From Semisulcospira habei (lineage: Eukaryota; Mollusca; Gastropoda; Semisulcospiridae), in assembly GCA_036245525.1 (NCBI GenBank), contig BTPG01000002.1:123984951-124048950 (forward strand): DNA of 64,000 nt. Reading direction: 5' to 3'. The stretch's first letter is position 1. Each line of letters starts with the position of its first letter. Both the position numbers and the translations under genes were made by a program. The notes beneath the pieces are model-generated. The model was not told where the DNA came from, searched no databases, and saw only the letters and a program-made list of their open reading frames with translations. This document shows positions 10,056-19,441 of the stretch, piece by piece.

Positions 10056-11744
10056 TTAATATATGTGTACACTTAGTCTGCTTTCTGCAATATTGAGTTG
10101 GGCGTCATAAATCAGATACAAATATATATTTATTGCTTCGGCTTTTTCAGTCTTTTTCTGTATCTGAATTGTAATCCCGTCACTGCCGTTTTCAATAGTA
10201 CGGCCCGACCCATGAAGGTAATCATCATCCGTAGAACGCAGATCTAGCCACAGTGTATACTTGTTTGTCAGGTATTCACCAATTCTTACATCATACAGAT
10301 GCAGATCCTTGCATGCTATGTTTGCTGGTTTATCTCTGAGCCTTCCACCAGCAAAATACCCCACCCGGGTCTGCCCTGGGGGACTTGGGTGGGGTTAGGT
10401 ATTTTTTAGTTCCCAGGGTCACCCTGGTCAGCCCCACAGGGTGAGTTTTTCTCTCTATTCTGGGGCATGTGTTTCTGTCTACCCGAGGTCCATTCACCTG
10501 TATTTGCCTTTTTAAAACTCTCCCTACTGTCTGCACTGCCTGTAGCTCTTGATGTTGGATGTGTGTCGCTAAATGGTCTTAGCTTTATTTAGGCCCCATG
10601 TGTTAGGTTTATTTAATGTATTTGACCGGCTGGCGACATACATTCAATGTTCTGTTTAGTTTGTTTTTTTTTCACAAGCAGTGCAGGCACGTCCTGAGAA
10701 AGCCTTGTTGCTGTCGGGACGTTACGCAATGTACAATCAATCAATCAATCCACCAGCAAAATACTTTGTGATCTCATCATAGTGTTGATAAGGTAACATG
10801 CCTGAAGCAAAGACTTGATTAGGACGGCCTTCAATAGTACAAGACAAATGAGTAATCTTTGGATTATAGAATTTTTCTGAATCCCGTCCATATGGACTTC
10901 CCGGTTCAACAAAGAACATAAGAATGCCTTTCAGTGACCTAGCAGGTGTGTTCAAGTTGATGTTCCACATTGGGTCGCTTTTGTCTTTTGAAATCAAACT
11001 GTGTCTTATCACACGGTCATAATAAATTGGCAGTCTTGACTGGTACTGATTTCGAATTTGGGTAGCTAGATAAGCATGTGTAACAATTTCATATTCCAAG
11101 GAAATGTTAGAGATCTTGTATGACGCGTCTGTGTCAGTTGATTTAATAACTTTGGAGTAGTCATTAAACATTAGTTCGAAACTCAGATGGTCATTTAGTG
11201 CTCCTTGGTAATAAGGCAAATGTGCCGTTAGGATTTCAAATTCAAGAGGAATGCAAAATCTATTTCCATATGTTTCTGCTAATATAACGTCCTCATTTGC
11301 AGATGTTGATTTGTCAGCGGCATCTATTCTAAGTTTAGCAACGTTTGAGGACTGTATGCCTTGGTAAACACGGTCTTCTCGTTCTTGTAGTGTAAGCCAA
11401 AGGTCTTTGTAACAGTAAAACACATCAGCATCATCAAGACTGAACACTTCCTGTCCTTCAAGTTTAACTTTAATAGTCATAATAATTGCTCTGCCTAGGT
11501 TGTCAACTATTGTTCTTTTGTCATCTGTGTCTGATAAAAGTTCAATATTAAATGCAAGACGAGCAGTACCAGGAACAATAACGTCACTGGGGCCTAGGTT
11601 TGGAAACTTAACAGTAAGAATTTGGTTTGGATCTATAGTACTAGGATTGTTAGTGATAACAATTGATTGTCTAATGCCCTTAACACCAAGAGGTTCACGT
11701 AGTTTTCTGTATGGGTCTAACTTTGATCCATAGGACTGTGCCAT
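10056..11744 (-). pseudogene. Candidate double jelly-roll major capsid protein, SINE-interrupted
   Basis: About 430 codons starting MAQSYGSKLDPYRKL at 11744; the ATG at 11759 is not conserved. Two beta-rich halves are suggested by alternating hydrophobic stretches, with conserved FPNLGPSDVIVPGT, NRFCIPLEFEIL, ARSLKGILMFF and LHGSGRTIENGSDG. Position next to the packaging ATPase, length and beta content fit a double jelly-roll capsid protein; this is inference from context, since no structural test was possible. A SINE (10360-10749) splits it, leaving a C-terminal part at 10056-10359. It is transcribed divergently from the 11820 gene across about 75 bp. Confidence 0.75.
10360..10749 (+). mobile_element. 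SINE-like retroposon copy 2, in the capsid gene
   Basis: Same family as copy 1. The target duplication is 15 bp, CCACCAGCAAAATAC (10345-10359 and 10750-10764). It lies antisense to the capsid gene. Confidence 0.92.
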
Positions 11745-11819
11745 TTTTATTATGCACAATAAAAAAAAATTAAATTAATAAAAACAAGGGCAGCAGGAGG
11801 ATTTGGTCATGATATTGAA

Positions 11820-12998
11820 ATGGATGCCATGAATAACTATGATACTGGTGCAACAGTTAATAGTTCAATGGATATTATAAGTAGAGGGAACCGCGAAGTT
11901 TTACTAAGCAAAGTGAACTCGTTTTATGATAGTGTTGGTGACCGCCCAGATGAAATAGATCCTAATCAGTTTGAATATGAAAAAGGTCATTTATATTTAA
12001 ACACTGTTGACAAAGGAAAAGTACAATTGACTAACAAAAGAGACCCTGGTAAGTTTAGAGCTTTAAGTACAATCAAAAAAGAAGGTGGTGTTGGCGCCTT
12101 GCGTCAACTTGGTATTGGAGATAAACAGTTACCACCTCGACTTGCTAGTACCCTTCATGACATACAAACAAGGTTGCCAACTGGACAGGAAATTGAAATG
12201 ATTGAAGTAACAAGACTGCCAGAATTAGCAAACACAGTAATACAAGAAACTTCATTTACAGAAGGGCAAATAAATGAGGCTATGAAAACAATAGAAGACT
12301 CTCCTTTACCAATGTGGGAAATTATGGGGTTGAATAAAACACTGCAGTCAATCAGAGGTGAGCTTGTGAATAATGTAGCCAAACTAGGGGAGCTTGATAA
12401 TCACATTGAAAGAGAAAAAGAAAAACTGGCTACCGCAGATAATGAGAATCTTGACACAGAAATGAAAGAAAGAATACAACACAGATTAAATGATTTGCAG
12501 ATAGAAAGATCAGCGCGGCTAGAAGTGATTGAAATTGGAAAAGAAAAACTGAAAACACAGATTAACAGGATTAGAGAAACTATACAGAAAATACTTCACG
12601 AAGACACAACTTTGGCTGAGAGATTGAAAACACTTTTCAGAGAGCAGGGTATCACAATTGCAAGTTTAATTACTGCTCTTGGATTTATTATCAGTACTGT
12701 TGTGTTAGCTGTAGCTGGAGGTGGTGGTAGTCCAGCTCCTCCAACACCTCCAGTTCCATCAGACCCAAAAGATTTACAGACATGGGTAAAAAAACAGCTG
12801 TCTCATATATCAGACTTGCTTAAAAAATTGGCTGTAAAAGCAATGGATGCTTTGCCTGGCATAATAGGAAGTGTTGTCAGTTGGTTGATCAGTACAGCAG
12901 CAAAGGTAGTAGGGTTTATGGCAGAGCACGTGTGGATCTTTTTGGTGACAGTAGGAGGTCTAATTATAGGATATTTAATGAAACAGGTAAAGAAGTAG
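11820..12998 (+). CDS. Coiled-coil protein with two C-terminal membrane segments
   Basis: 392 codons. The middle (about residues 190-265) is a long charged helical region rich in Glu, Lys, Arg and Ile. It is followed by a hydrophobic segment (about 285-305, ITIASLITALGFIISTVVLA), a Pro/Gly linker, an amphipathic helix, and a last hydrophobic region (about 347-388). In element 2 the ATG lies upstream, before GGFGHE; here that ATG is AGG, so the present start is an internal Met. It looks like a virion membrane or fusion-type scaffold protein by layout only. Its 3' end overlaps the next gene by 24 bp, tail to tail. Confidence 0.7.
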   Translation: MDAMNNYDTGATVNSSMDIISRGNREVLLSKVNSFYDSVGDRPDEIDPNQFEYEKGHLYLNTVDKGKVQLTNKRDPGKFRALSTIKKEGGVGALRQLGIGDKQLPPRLASTLHDIQTRLPTGQEIEMIEVTRLPELANTVIQETSFTEGQINEAMKTIEDSPLPMWEIMGLNKTLQSIRGELVNNVAKLGELDNHIEREKEKLATADNENLDTEMKERIQHRLNDLQIERSARLEVIEIGKEKLKTQINRIRETIQKILHEDTTLAERLKTLFREQGITIASLITALGFIISTVVLAVAGGGGSPAPPTPPVPSDPKDLQTWVKKQLSHISDLLKKLAVKAMDALPGIIGSVVSWLISTAAKVVGFMAEHVWIFLVTVGGLIIGYLMKQVKK

Positions 12999-14207
12999 TA
13001 TTCCTAATCCAGTAAGGCCAATTACCAATGCAGTTCTCTCTGACTCATGTGTGTTTGGTGATGGGGGTGTTACTAACTGTACAGGTGATGTTACTGGCGT
13101 TACTGACTGTACAGGTAATGATGTTACTGGTTGTAGGTGTGTGGTTGTCGGGCTCAAGTTTACAGATTGGTTGAGTCCTAATTTCTGATCATTACCTGCA
13201 ACAACTATTTCATTATTATAATTTGTTATTGTCCCCATTTGTAATTGAAGTTCAGATGATAACATGTATAACCCAATGCCAACTACAAAGTCAACTTTTG
13301 ATCTAGCATATCTGAGAACGTCTTGGTAGTGTTGTATGCTTGATGGGAGATCAACAACTGAATTGATTGAATCTTCTAGGTTTGCGAGAAACTGTTTTTG
13401 TGCTTCAAATTTCCCACTTCCATTTAAAATGTTCGATTTTGTTTGAGCTTGTGCTCCTAGTATACACCATACATATGTTCTGATAGACTCATTTATGCGT
13501 TCAACTCCTGCTTGAGTAAACCCATCACTCCTGTCTAAGACAAACGCGGTCCAGGCATTAGACTGTTTCTGCTCTATTGAGCCTAACCACACTTCTGATT
13601 TTGATGAGAATGAAGAGTAGGGAGGCCAGTAATCTTGTGGGTATTGTCTGTGACTCAAAGCGTAATACAATGTGCCCATACCATTGTGATCATCAAGTTT
13701 TTGTGTAAAGTCATACTTTGTACTGATGTTAAATTCATTACAGATGCGTTCAAATGCTTTCATATCCATGGGATTGTTAAACTGATTAAAACTAGATTCA
13801 GTGGGCAGTGGGGTATGGAGTTCTGACAGTATACATCTAAGCTGGTAATATGTGTGGAAACGATAGACAGACTTTATCAGTTTGTTCGGGTGATTCAAAT
13901 GGTCTGTAAAAGAAATGCCACATCCTGTAGTTGAACATAGTATAGCAAAGTTAAGTTGGTTTTGAAACATTTGTAGTGGGCTTGAGGACCACTTTCTTGC
14001 CGTTGCATCATCTGTAATTGGTGGGTTTAGGTAATGATCATAGGGGTCTGGAACTTTTACTTGAAATAAATCTGCTTCTGACAAAGCTATATTGAGCTCA
14101 TTTAGCTGAATTATTTTCTGATCATAGGTTGGTGCGACATTGTATTTGGCATCCACATTAAATTGATATGCATTTACAGTAGCAATTGTTGGTGATTTAA
14201 ATTCCAT
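12975..14207 (-). CDS. Large conserved protein with Thr/Pro stalk and C-terminal anchor
   Basis: 410 codons, intact. An N-terminal domain of about 330 residues has conserved NPPITDDATARKWSSSPLQM, NNPMDMKAFERICNEF and VERINESIRTYVWCILGAQA. A Ser/Thr/Pro/Val-rich linker (about 350-388) follows, then a single hydrophobic segment near the C-terminus (TALVIGLTGLGILLLYLF). This looks like an ectodomain on a stalk with a membrane anchor, facing the reverse way from its neighbours. The element 2 copy (34991-36333) carries one frameshift. No family name can be given from sequence alone; a surface role is inference. Confidence 0.75.
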   Translation of the reverse strand: MEFKSPTIATVNAYQFNVDAKYNVAPTYDQKIIQLNELNIALSEADLFQVKVPDPYDHYLNPPITDDATARKWSSSPLQMFQNQLNFAILCSTTGCGISFTDHLNHPNKLIKSVYRFHTYYQLRCILSELHTPLPTESSFNQFNNPMDMKAFERICNEFNISTKYDFTQKLDDHNGMGTLYYALSHRQYPQDYWPPYSSFSSKSEVWLGSIEQKQSNAWTAFVLDRSDGFTQAGVERINESIRTYVWCILGAQAQTKSNILNGSGKFEAQKQFLANLEDSINSVVDLPSSIQHYQDVLRYARSKVDFVVGIGLYMLSSELQLQMGTITNYNNEIVVAGNDQKLGLNQSVNLSPTTTHLQPVTSLPVQSVTPVTSPVQLVTPPSPNTHESERTALVIGLTGLGILLLYLFH

Positions 14208-14233
14208 TATGCTTTTTTTATGTGATAATAAAA

Positions 14234-14949
14234 ATGTTTATAACTTTATCAAATCTTGACACAAGCAAACCAGTGTGGTTAACTAATGGGATTGATAATC
14301 ATGATGGTAGCAAGGCTGTAGCTATCCATGAAATGTTTTATACAGTAAAGTGGTTTAATGTAACAGATGATAACAATTACTTTGTAAGTGGAACTCTTGA
14401 TGGTTTAGAAAAGGGCGATATTTTACAAGCTGGGTATTATGACTTTTGTATTTTAGCTGAATGGCTTCAAAATAAATTTAAATTAAAGCAACTTTAAACC
14501 CAGCTAATTTACTTGTTACAATTGAATTTCCGAAAAGTGGTCAGTTTTCTTTATCAATTAGTCTTTTATTATTACTTGGTTTTTTAGGTTAAAAAATAAC
14601 ACATCTAGACAAAGATTGGTCACAATCAGATGGACGTCTACTATCACCAAAAAAATTAAAAATAACTGGTAGATATCCTGTTCATTTGTCAGTACACACA
14701 GTGTTAAATGTTCATTTAAAAGAACTAAGCACTACTGATAATCTTCACAATGGAAAGCCTTCGACATTATTGAAATGTGTGTCGACTGGATCTACTCCTT
14801 ATTGCGAAAATGTAGTTGTTAGATTTCCTAATTCTCAGTTTAAAAAATTGGGCTGCAGTTTTTTTGAATCATTGTGCTTATATGTAACTAATCAGGATGG
14901 CAAACCCGTTGTCATGCATGATTTTTATGTTGTTTTGGAAGTTAAATAA
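14234..14949 (+). pseudogene. 239-codon conserved gene, possible minor capsid protein, frameshifted
   Basis: Begins MFITLSNLDTSKPVWLTNG. Relative to element 2 this copy has lost one base near 14478, and a TAA lies near 14590, so only the two ends are open. A Leu/Ile run (SISLLLLLGFLG) lies in the middle; the C-terminal third is beta-rich (SLCLYVTNQDGKPVVMHDFYVVLEVK). Element 2's copy (36359-37073) is broken at a different base, which implies an intact ancestor. A penton-like single jelly roll would fit the size and position but is a guess. Confidence 0.65.
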
Positions 14950-14972
14950 TTTTATTTTTGCAAAATAAAAAA

Positions 14973-15845
14973 ATGAGCGGTCTTGGTCCAAAGCCGAGAA
15001 TTGTACCAGTTGCATGTCCATCAATAGAGTTGAAAGATTTGGCTGACGTGCAAGATTTTGATAAAGAAGGTGAGGTAGGAGAGGTGTATGGCCTTGAACT
15101 TGTTTCCGTTGGATTGTACAAACGAAAGGCAATTGAAGATGTGAAAGATGGCGCATTTCCTAAACTTAGTCAACTTCGTGATGTTACTGTTCCTACTCCT
15201 GTAAGTAATGTGCTCTACAGCTTAAAACATGTGGCTAATAAGTGGGTAATTATTCCTACCCCTGTTCCGCTTGCACCTATTCCCATTGTATGGGACATAA
15301 AGTTTGTTTTCATCAGTCCTTATGTTTATTTTACTGATGAAGGTGCCTTAGTATTTAGAAAAGTTGTTAACTCTGAGCCAATGCTTGTAAGTCTTGTGCC
15401 AAGCTATTCCGAAACCAATAGCAGAGAAAAACTAAAACTTCAAGAGTATGGGAAACGAAGGTATCTTCTTACAAATAGGAAAGGCAGAACAGATACTTCT
15501 ATTTCGTTCGTACCAACAAATTTTACCATAGATAGAGATGCGACAATAGTTTTTGAAATTCTCATGAGATCTGTGGAAGCTGTGAAAGAAGCATATATCG
15601 CACAGGGAATCAAACTTACGTGGGAAAGCTCAGTAACAGAGTCAACAAAGGTTGTTATTGCTATTAGAAAAATCAATACAGATTTTGAAGTTTCGAGTAG
15701 TGTCCCTGCTGTTAAGGTAGTGATTGATAAAACAACTCTAGTTTATCTAAGTTTCATAAACCTGGAACACATAGATCTTATTTCATTTTATTATGCTAGC
15801 AAATTGTATACCTTTGAAGAGTTGCAAAATAAATTAGAAGATTAA
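14973..15845 (+). CDS. 290-codon conserved protein of unknown function
   Basis: Start chosen at ATG 14973 (MSGLGPKPRI), conserved in element 2 at 37097; an in-frame ATG at 14958 is not. The protein is soluble-looking. Features are a Pro-rich segment (about residues 90-106), a basic conserved block SREKLKLQEYGKRRYLLTNRKGRTD and predicted beta stretches in the C-terminal half. No membrane segment or catalytic motif was seen. It lies 23 bp from the 239-codon gene and 25 bp from the next gene, in one + cluster. The element 2 copy is split by a hAT-like insertion. Confidence 0.7.
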   Translation: MSGLGPKPRIVPVACPSIELKDLADVQDFDKEGEVGEVYGLELVSVGLYKRKAIEDVKDGAFPKLSQLRDVTVPTPVSNVLYSLKHVANKWVIIPTPVPLAPIPIVWDIKFVFISPYVYFTDEGALVFRKVVNSEPMLVSLVPSYSETNSREKLKLQEYGKRRYLLTNRKGRTDTSISFVPTNFTIDRDATIVFEILMRSVEAVKEAYIAQGIKLTWESSVTESTKVVIAIRKINTDFEVSSSVPAVKVVIDKTTLVYLSFINLEHIDLISFYYASKLYTFEELQNKLED

Positions 15846-15870
15846 TAAAAAAAAATATTTGTCATAAAAA

Positions 15871-16482
15871 ATGCCACCACTGTATCCGCAAATACCACCT
15901 GAACGTGATGAAACATTACAGGCAGACTCATTCCGTTTAATAAATATTACAGATGCATTGAAGTATTTGGAAGAAGAACAAGCAAAATATTCCCGGTGCA
16001 AAAGACGATATAAAACGGTTTTCAATTCTGTACACAACACTTCAATGGCCGTGGGTGTGGTTTCAGCCAGATTATCTGTAGGAGGTATAGCTCTGTTTGC
16101 AATGGGAGTGGGAAGTGTCATAGGAATTACTATTGAAGGTGTTGGCCTTGCCACAAGCCTGGCATGCTTTGGTATGGAGGTCCTTAACAAAAGATTTCAT
16201 ATGAAGTTGCAAAAGCATGAAGCATTGAGTACGCTCGCTGGAGCTAAGCTGAGCAGTATGAAACTTATTATCAGTAAGGCTTTGAAAGATAATAAAATTG
16301 ATGATCACGAATTTAAGAGAGTCCAGGATGATTTGACCAATTACAAGCAACAGAAATCTGAAATACAGAATAAGATGCGTAATCAACCCGTGAACGTTGA
16401 AGAGCTAAAGAAATCTTTTTTAGAACAAAAGATAGGCCTAGAAGAAACTATGAAAAAAGTACAAAAACTTATAAGCAATTAA
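15871..16482 (+). CDS. Gly-rich membrane-active-type protein with helical tail
   Basis: 203 codons. A polar N-terminus is followed by a Gly/Ala/Val-rich hydrophobic stretch (about residues 52-104) with glycine-zipper spacing, long enough for two membrane passes. A Lys/Glu/Gln-rich helical region (about 108-200) follows. The stop TAA overlaps the ATG of the tiny PPxY ORF as TAATG. Layout suggests a protein that inserts into membranes; by analogy with adenovirus protein VI (membrane-active, PPxY-bearing) it may help pass a membrane, but no homology to it is claimed. Confidence 0.7.
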   Translation: MPPLYPQIPPERDETLQADSFRLINITDALKYLEEEQAKYSRCKRRYKTVFNSVHNTSMAVGVVSARLSVGGIALFAMGVGSVIGITIEGVGLATSLACFGMEVLNKRFHMKLQKHEALSTLAGAKLSSMKLIISKALKDNKIDDHEFKRVQDDLTNYKQQKSEIQNKMRNQPVNVEELKKSFLEQKIGLEETMKKVQKLISN

Positions 16483-16583
16483 TGATCAGTTTTGGTAAAC
16501 CATTATTTTTGTCATACTCTTCGCAAAGAGATGTCATGCCTGCTCATTTGATGCCTTCAGCTCCACCACCAGATTATTACTAA
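16482..16583 (+). CDS. Tiny ORF (33 aa) ending in a PPxY late-domain motif
   Basis: Reads from an ATG overlapping the upstream stop (TAATG) to a TAA, and ends SAPPPDYY. PPDY fits the PPxY consensus bound by WW domains of NEDD4-type ubiquitin ligases, used by many viruses for budding or trafficking. Element 2 keeps the same frame at 40226-40336 with a nearly identical peptide and the same PPPDYY end, although its ATG has become ACG. It could be made by termination-reinitiation after the 203-codon gene. Small size makes this a prediction. Confidence 0.55.
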   Translation: MISFGKPLFLSYSSQRDVMPAHLMPSAPPPDYY

Positions 16584-16888
16584 AAAAAAAGGTTTTTTGT
16601 TGTCCTTGTAACTTGAGAAATCTGTCCGAGTGTCTTATTGACTTGGGTTAAGAACTTATAAGAACTTATAAAAACTTATCTTAAGACACTTATAAGAACT
16701 TGTTTTAAGTCACTTGAAAGAACTTATGGTAACTAACTTCAAAGTTACTTACAAAGTTACTTAAAGGTTTATAATGTACCTTATTAAGTACTTGTAATTT
16801 ACTTAAAAACATCCAAAAAGTAACATAGACAGTAACTTGATAATTGTATCCATGACTTGTGCACTAAAAAATAATCTGTTTAGACTAA
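16584..16888. other. Conserved non-coding region before the right TIR
   Basis: No ORF. It is rich in short repeats of AAGAACTT, AAGTTACTT and ACTTATAAG. The same sequence lies in element 2 at about 40337-40990, interrupted there by a SINE. It could hold terminal replication or packaging signals; nothing specific is recognised. Confidence 0.5.
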
Positions 16889-17248
16889 GGGGTGGGGGAT
16901 CTGCCTTAATAATCGCGGGTTGGCAGCTGATCAAAAATCGTTGCTTGAATGATTTCTGGAGTGGAACTAAAATGGTTAGGTAATAAAGGTATTGGTGGGA
17001 TTTGGTGGAGTGGGTTTGTCTGAATGGCTAGTTGATTATAATAAATCTATAAAACGGGGAGGGCTGCCCTGGGATTCTGAGATTTTTGGTTCCAGTGTCA
17101 CTGACCTTGACCTAGACGACCTTGACCCCTTGACCCATGACCTTGGTGACCTTGACCCATGACCTTGGTGACCTTGCAATTAGTGACCTTGCACTTAGTG
17201 ACCTTGCACTTAGTGACCTGCCCTGGGATTCTCCTATATTCTATCTCT
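16889..17248 (-). repeat. Element 1 right terminal inverted repeat
   Basis: Inverted copy of 2151-2520, ending CTATATTCTATCTCT. Its GGTCA-rich array (17098-17220) has drifted from the left array in unit order and number. Confidence 0.9.
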
Positions 17249-17365
17249 AGGTAATAGAGGCATTGGTTGTATTGGCTGGCATGGGTTTGTCTAATTACCG
17301 AGAGGATCAAATAAATTGATCGATTGGGGGATGGGTGTGGTTGTAGCCCCACCTTGTCTATCTCT
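17249..17365 (-). mobile_element. Inverted duplicate of element 2 left end (outer part)
   Basis: Outer terminal repeat ending GTCTATCTCT at 17365, the mirror of 18249-18365. Next to it is GGCGAC, the reverse complement of element 2's target duplication GTCGCC. The inner part of the same duplicate lies at 1857-2150, beyond element 1. Confidence 0.88.
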
Positions 17366-17717
17366 GGCGACAGCTTTCACCTCCAGTGCCCACTGCAACC
17401 AAAAGGATCGTTTATGTTGGTTAATGTTTAGTGGCCCATTAGCTTTTAGCTTGAAAAGTTGCCATGGTGTTTAGTCCCTGCTACCCTTGAGCTGTCATGG
17501 TCAATGTATGCGCTGGAATGAGCCTGCAGTGTTTTGAAAACTGTTGTGAATGTGTTCGACTTCGGAAGTGAAAGGACCATTAAGTAGACTGGGTGGGTTT
17601 GAAGTCCTCCAGTCAACCCCTTTCCATGGTTGACTAGACAAGCCCATAACCGACCTGCTGCATACGTTAGTAGCGGTTCCCTTTTGTTCCTCCCTTCTGA
17701 CACCCCCCCCCCCCCCC
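17366..17717 (-). repeat. Palindrome left arm, host flank
   Basis: About 350 bp of non-element sequence that is the near-perfect reverse complement of 17901-18248. The 85-codon ORFs in the two arms are mirror images of each other and not genes. Confidence 0.9.
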
Positions 17718-17798
17718 TATTATCAGCTCTGACTCAATATATCACAGTTGCTGGGGTCCATAAAACGGGACCACGATATATCGATATATCCGTCCACG

Positions 17799-17883
<85 letters not shown>

Positions 17884-17900
17884 TCTTTTTGGTTTTTTCA
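17718..17900. repeat. Palindrome centre with (TA)n tract
   Basis: Unpaired centre of about 183 bp: a short unique stretch, then (TA)n at about 17803-17880. It is bordered by a C run on the left and a G run on the right. TA tracts of this length can extrude as cruciforms. Confidence 0.85.
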
Positions 17901-18248
17901 GGGGGGGGGGGTGTCAGAAGGGAGGAACAAATGGGAACCGCTACTAACGTATGCAGCAGGTCGGTTATGGGCTTGTCTAGTCAACCATGGAAAGGGGTTG
18001 ACTGGAGGACTTCAAACCCACCCAGTCTACTTAATGGTCCTTTCACTTCTGAGGTCGAACACATTCACAACAGTTTTCAAAACACTGCAGGCTCATTCCA
18101 GCGCATACATTGACCATGACAGCTCAAGGGTAGCAGGGACTAAACACCATGGCAACTTTTCAAGCTGAAAGCTAATGGGCCACTAAACATTAACCAACAT
18201 AAACGATCCTTTTGGTTGCAGTGGGCACTGGAGGTGAAAGCTGTCGCC
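17901..18248 (+). repeat. Palindrome right arm, host flank of element 2
   Basis: Host DNA left of element 2, ending in the target duplication GTCGCC (18243-18248). The arm continues through element 2's TIR and gene 1 to about 18656 when the part at 1857-2150 is counted. Confidence 0.9.
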
Positions 18249-18490
18249 AGAGATAGACAAGGTGGGGCCACAACCACATCCATCCCCCAATCGATCAATT
18301 TATTTGATCCTCTCGGTAATTAGACAAACCCACGCCAGCCAATACAACCAATGCCTCTATTACCTAGCCGTACTAGTTCCACCCCAGAAATAATTCAAAT
18401 CAGCATTTTTTATCAGCTGTCAACCCGTGATCATTAAGGCAGATCCCCCCACCTAAATAATTAATGCTGTCATTGACTTCTTTAAACAAA
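18249..18490 (+). repeat. Element 2 left terminal inverted repeat
   Basis: Inverted match to 42117-42360, from AGAGATAGACAAGGTGGGG to CTTTAAACAAA just before gene 1. Only the outer part differs from element 1's TIR. Confidence 0.9.
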
Positions 18491-18511
18491 ATTATTATAT
18501 TACATTATAAA

Positions 18512-19033
18512 ATGAATCAAGACGAATTGCTACTTTTAAACGATATCTGTGCTGTAGAGAACAAAGATTTAGACTCTAAAAAACAATGCCTTCTCTCTGT
18601 TGTCGTTTCTGGAAAATCAAAAGCTTTTCTTGGTAAACAATACATGACAGAAGACATAGAATCTCTCACCGCTGACGAGCTAATCAAACTACATTCAAAA
18701 TATGAAAATCACATTAGTTCACTAATGACACGTGATTTGAGTCAATCTCTTGTCTGCCGATACACAAAAGCTGTGAGTCACTTCCTACCTGTTGATAGTG
18801 ACAGCCTTTCACATGATCTAGAAAGTAACCCCATAGTTTCAAGTTCAATAGGCAAATTAGCATGCCTTATGTTTTACAAGTTTAGGAATTACTTTGCACC
18901 TGTGGTAACCTTACTTGTAACTGGGAGTCATATTGATTTTTCTAAAATAAATTTTAAATTAGAAGAAAATGGACGAGACCCAGATGACTCCACATCAGAG
19001 TCCTGTCTTGACACAAGTTCAAACGGTGACTAA
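18512..19033 (+). CDS. Polinton-like left-end gene 1, element 2 copy
   Basis: Open for 173 codons, about 92-95% identical by eye to the copy at 2579-3100. It keeps the DIESLTADELIKLH block and the hydrophobic LACLMFYKF patch. Function unknown. Overlaps gene 2. Confidence 0.75.
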   Translation: MNQDELLLLNDICAVENKDLDSKKQCLLSVVVSGKSKAFLGKQYMTEDIESLTADELIKLHSKYENHISSLMTRDLSQSLVCRYTKAVSHFLPVDSDSLSHDLESNPIVSSSIGKLACLMFYKFRNYFAPVVTLLVTGSHIDFSKINFKLEENGRDPDDSTSESCLDTSSNGD

Positions 19034-19406
19034 GACTAAAAGTCCAGGTCGAATAGAGGCTGGAAAAAGATTAGCTGAATATAAAAGGCAAAAAAAAAAA
19101 ATTACAGCTTCAAGCATTAACAGAAAAGGCTCATGTAACTGACCCACCATCAACAGCACCAGTGTCACTACCAACACCCTCACACCCTCATCAAAGTGAG
19201 AAACAACTTAGTCTAAACCTAAAACAACAAAATATATAGTTGCTGGATTTGTTGTCGGATTTGGTTATGTAGGTTACCAATTATACAAAAAATACAAACC
19301 ACAGACTCAAGCAGCGTCCAAAAAATCAAGCACTCCAAAAACAAAACAAGAAGTCGCCACATTACCAGCAACACCCAAAGCCGTTGACCCATTTCTTATG
19401 CAGTGA
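18969..19406 (+). pseudogene. Gene 2 membrane protein, frameshifted
   Basis: Homologue of 3036-3458. An expanded A-run near 19090 shifts the frame and other small indels follow, so the hydrophobic anchor (still legible near 19235-19290) is not joined to the start. Confidence 0.8.
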
Positions 19407-19441
19407 ATAAATTTATTATTTTAATTTTGTGGTATAAGAAA

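Larger units (their letters stand above)
2151..17248 (+). mobile_element. Polinton/Maverick-like virus-like element 1
   Basis: About 15.1 kb with ends AGAGATAG and CTATCTCT, the AG...CT termini expected of Polintons, and terminal inverted repeats of roughly 360 bp. The flanking direct repeat is AGGTA (2146-2150 and 17249-17253); Polintons normally give 6 bp, so one base may have been lost. Gene content (integrase, protein-primed polymerase, packaging ATPase, candidate capsid protein) fits a virus-like self-synthesising transposon. It sits inside the terminal repeat of an inverted duplicate of element 2's left end. Two SINEs (4250-4644, 10360-10749) and several frameshifts disable the integrase, polymerase, ATPase, capsid and 239-codon genes, so this copy looks unable to move by itself. 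Confidence 0.92.

Noticed and set aside
14515..14590. Short intron in the 239-codon gene (TTTTTTAG acceptor-like)
   Set aside because: The matching donor GT is not kept in element 2, and frame losses explain the break better.
17446..18168. Two near-identical 85-codon ORFs on opposite strands
   Set aside because: They are mirror images made by the palindrome arms; no homologue is recognised and they are not linked to any gene.
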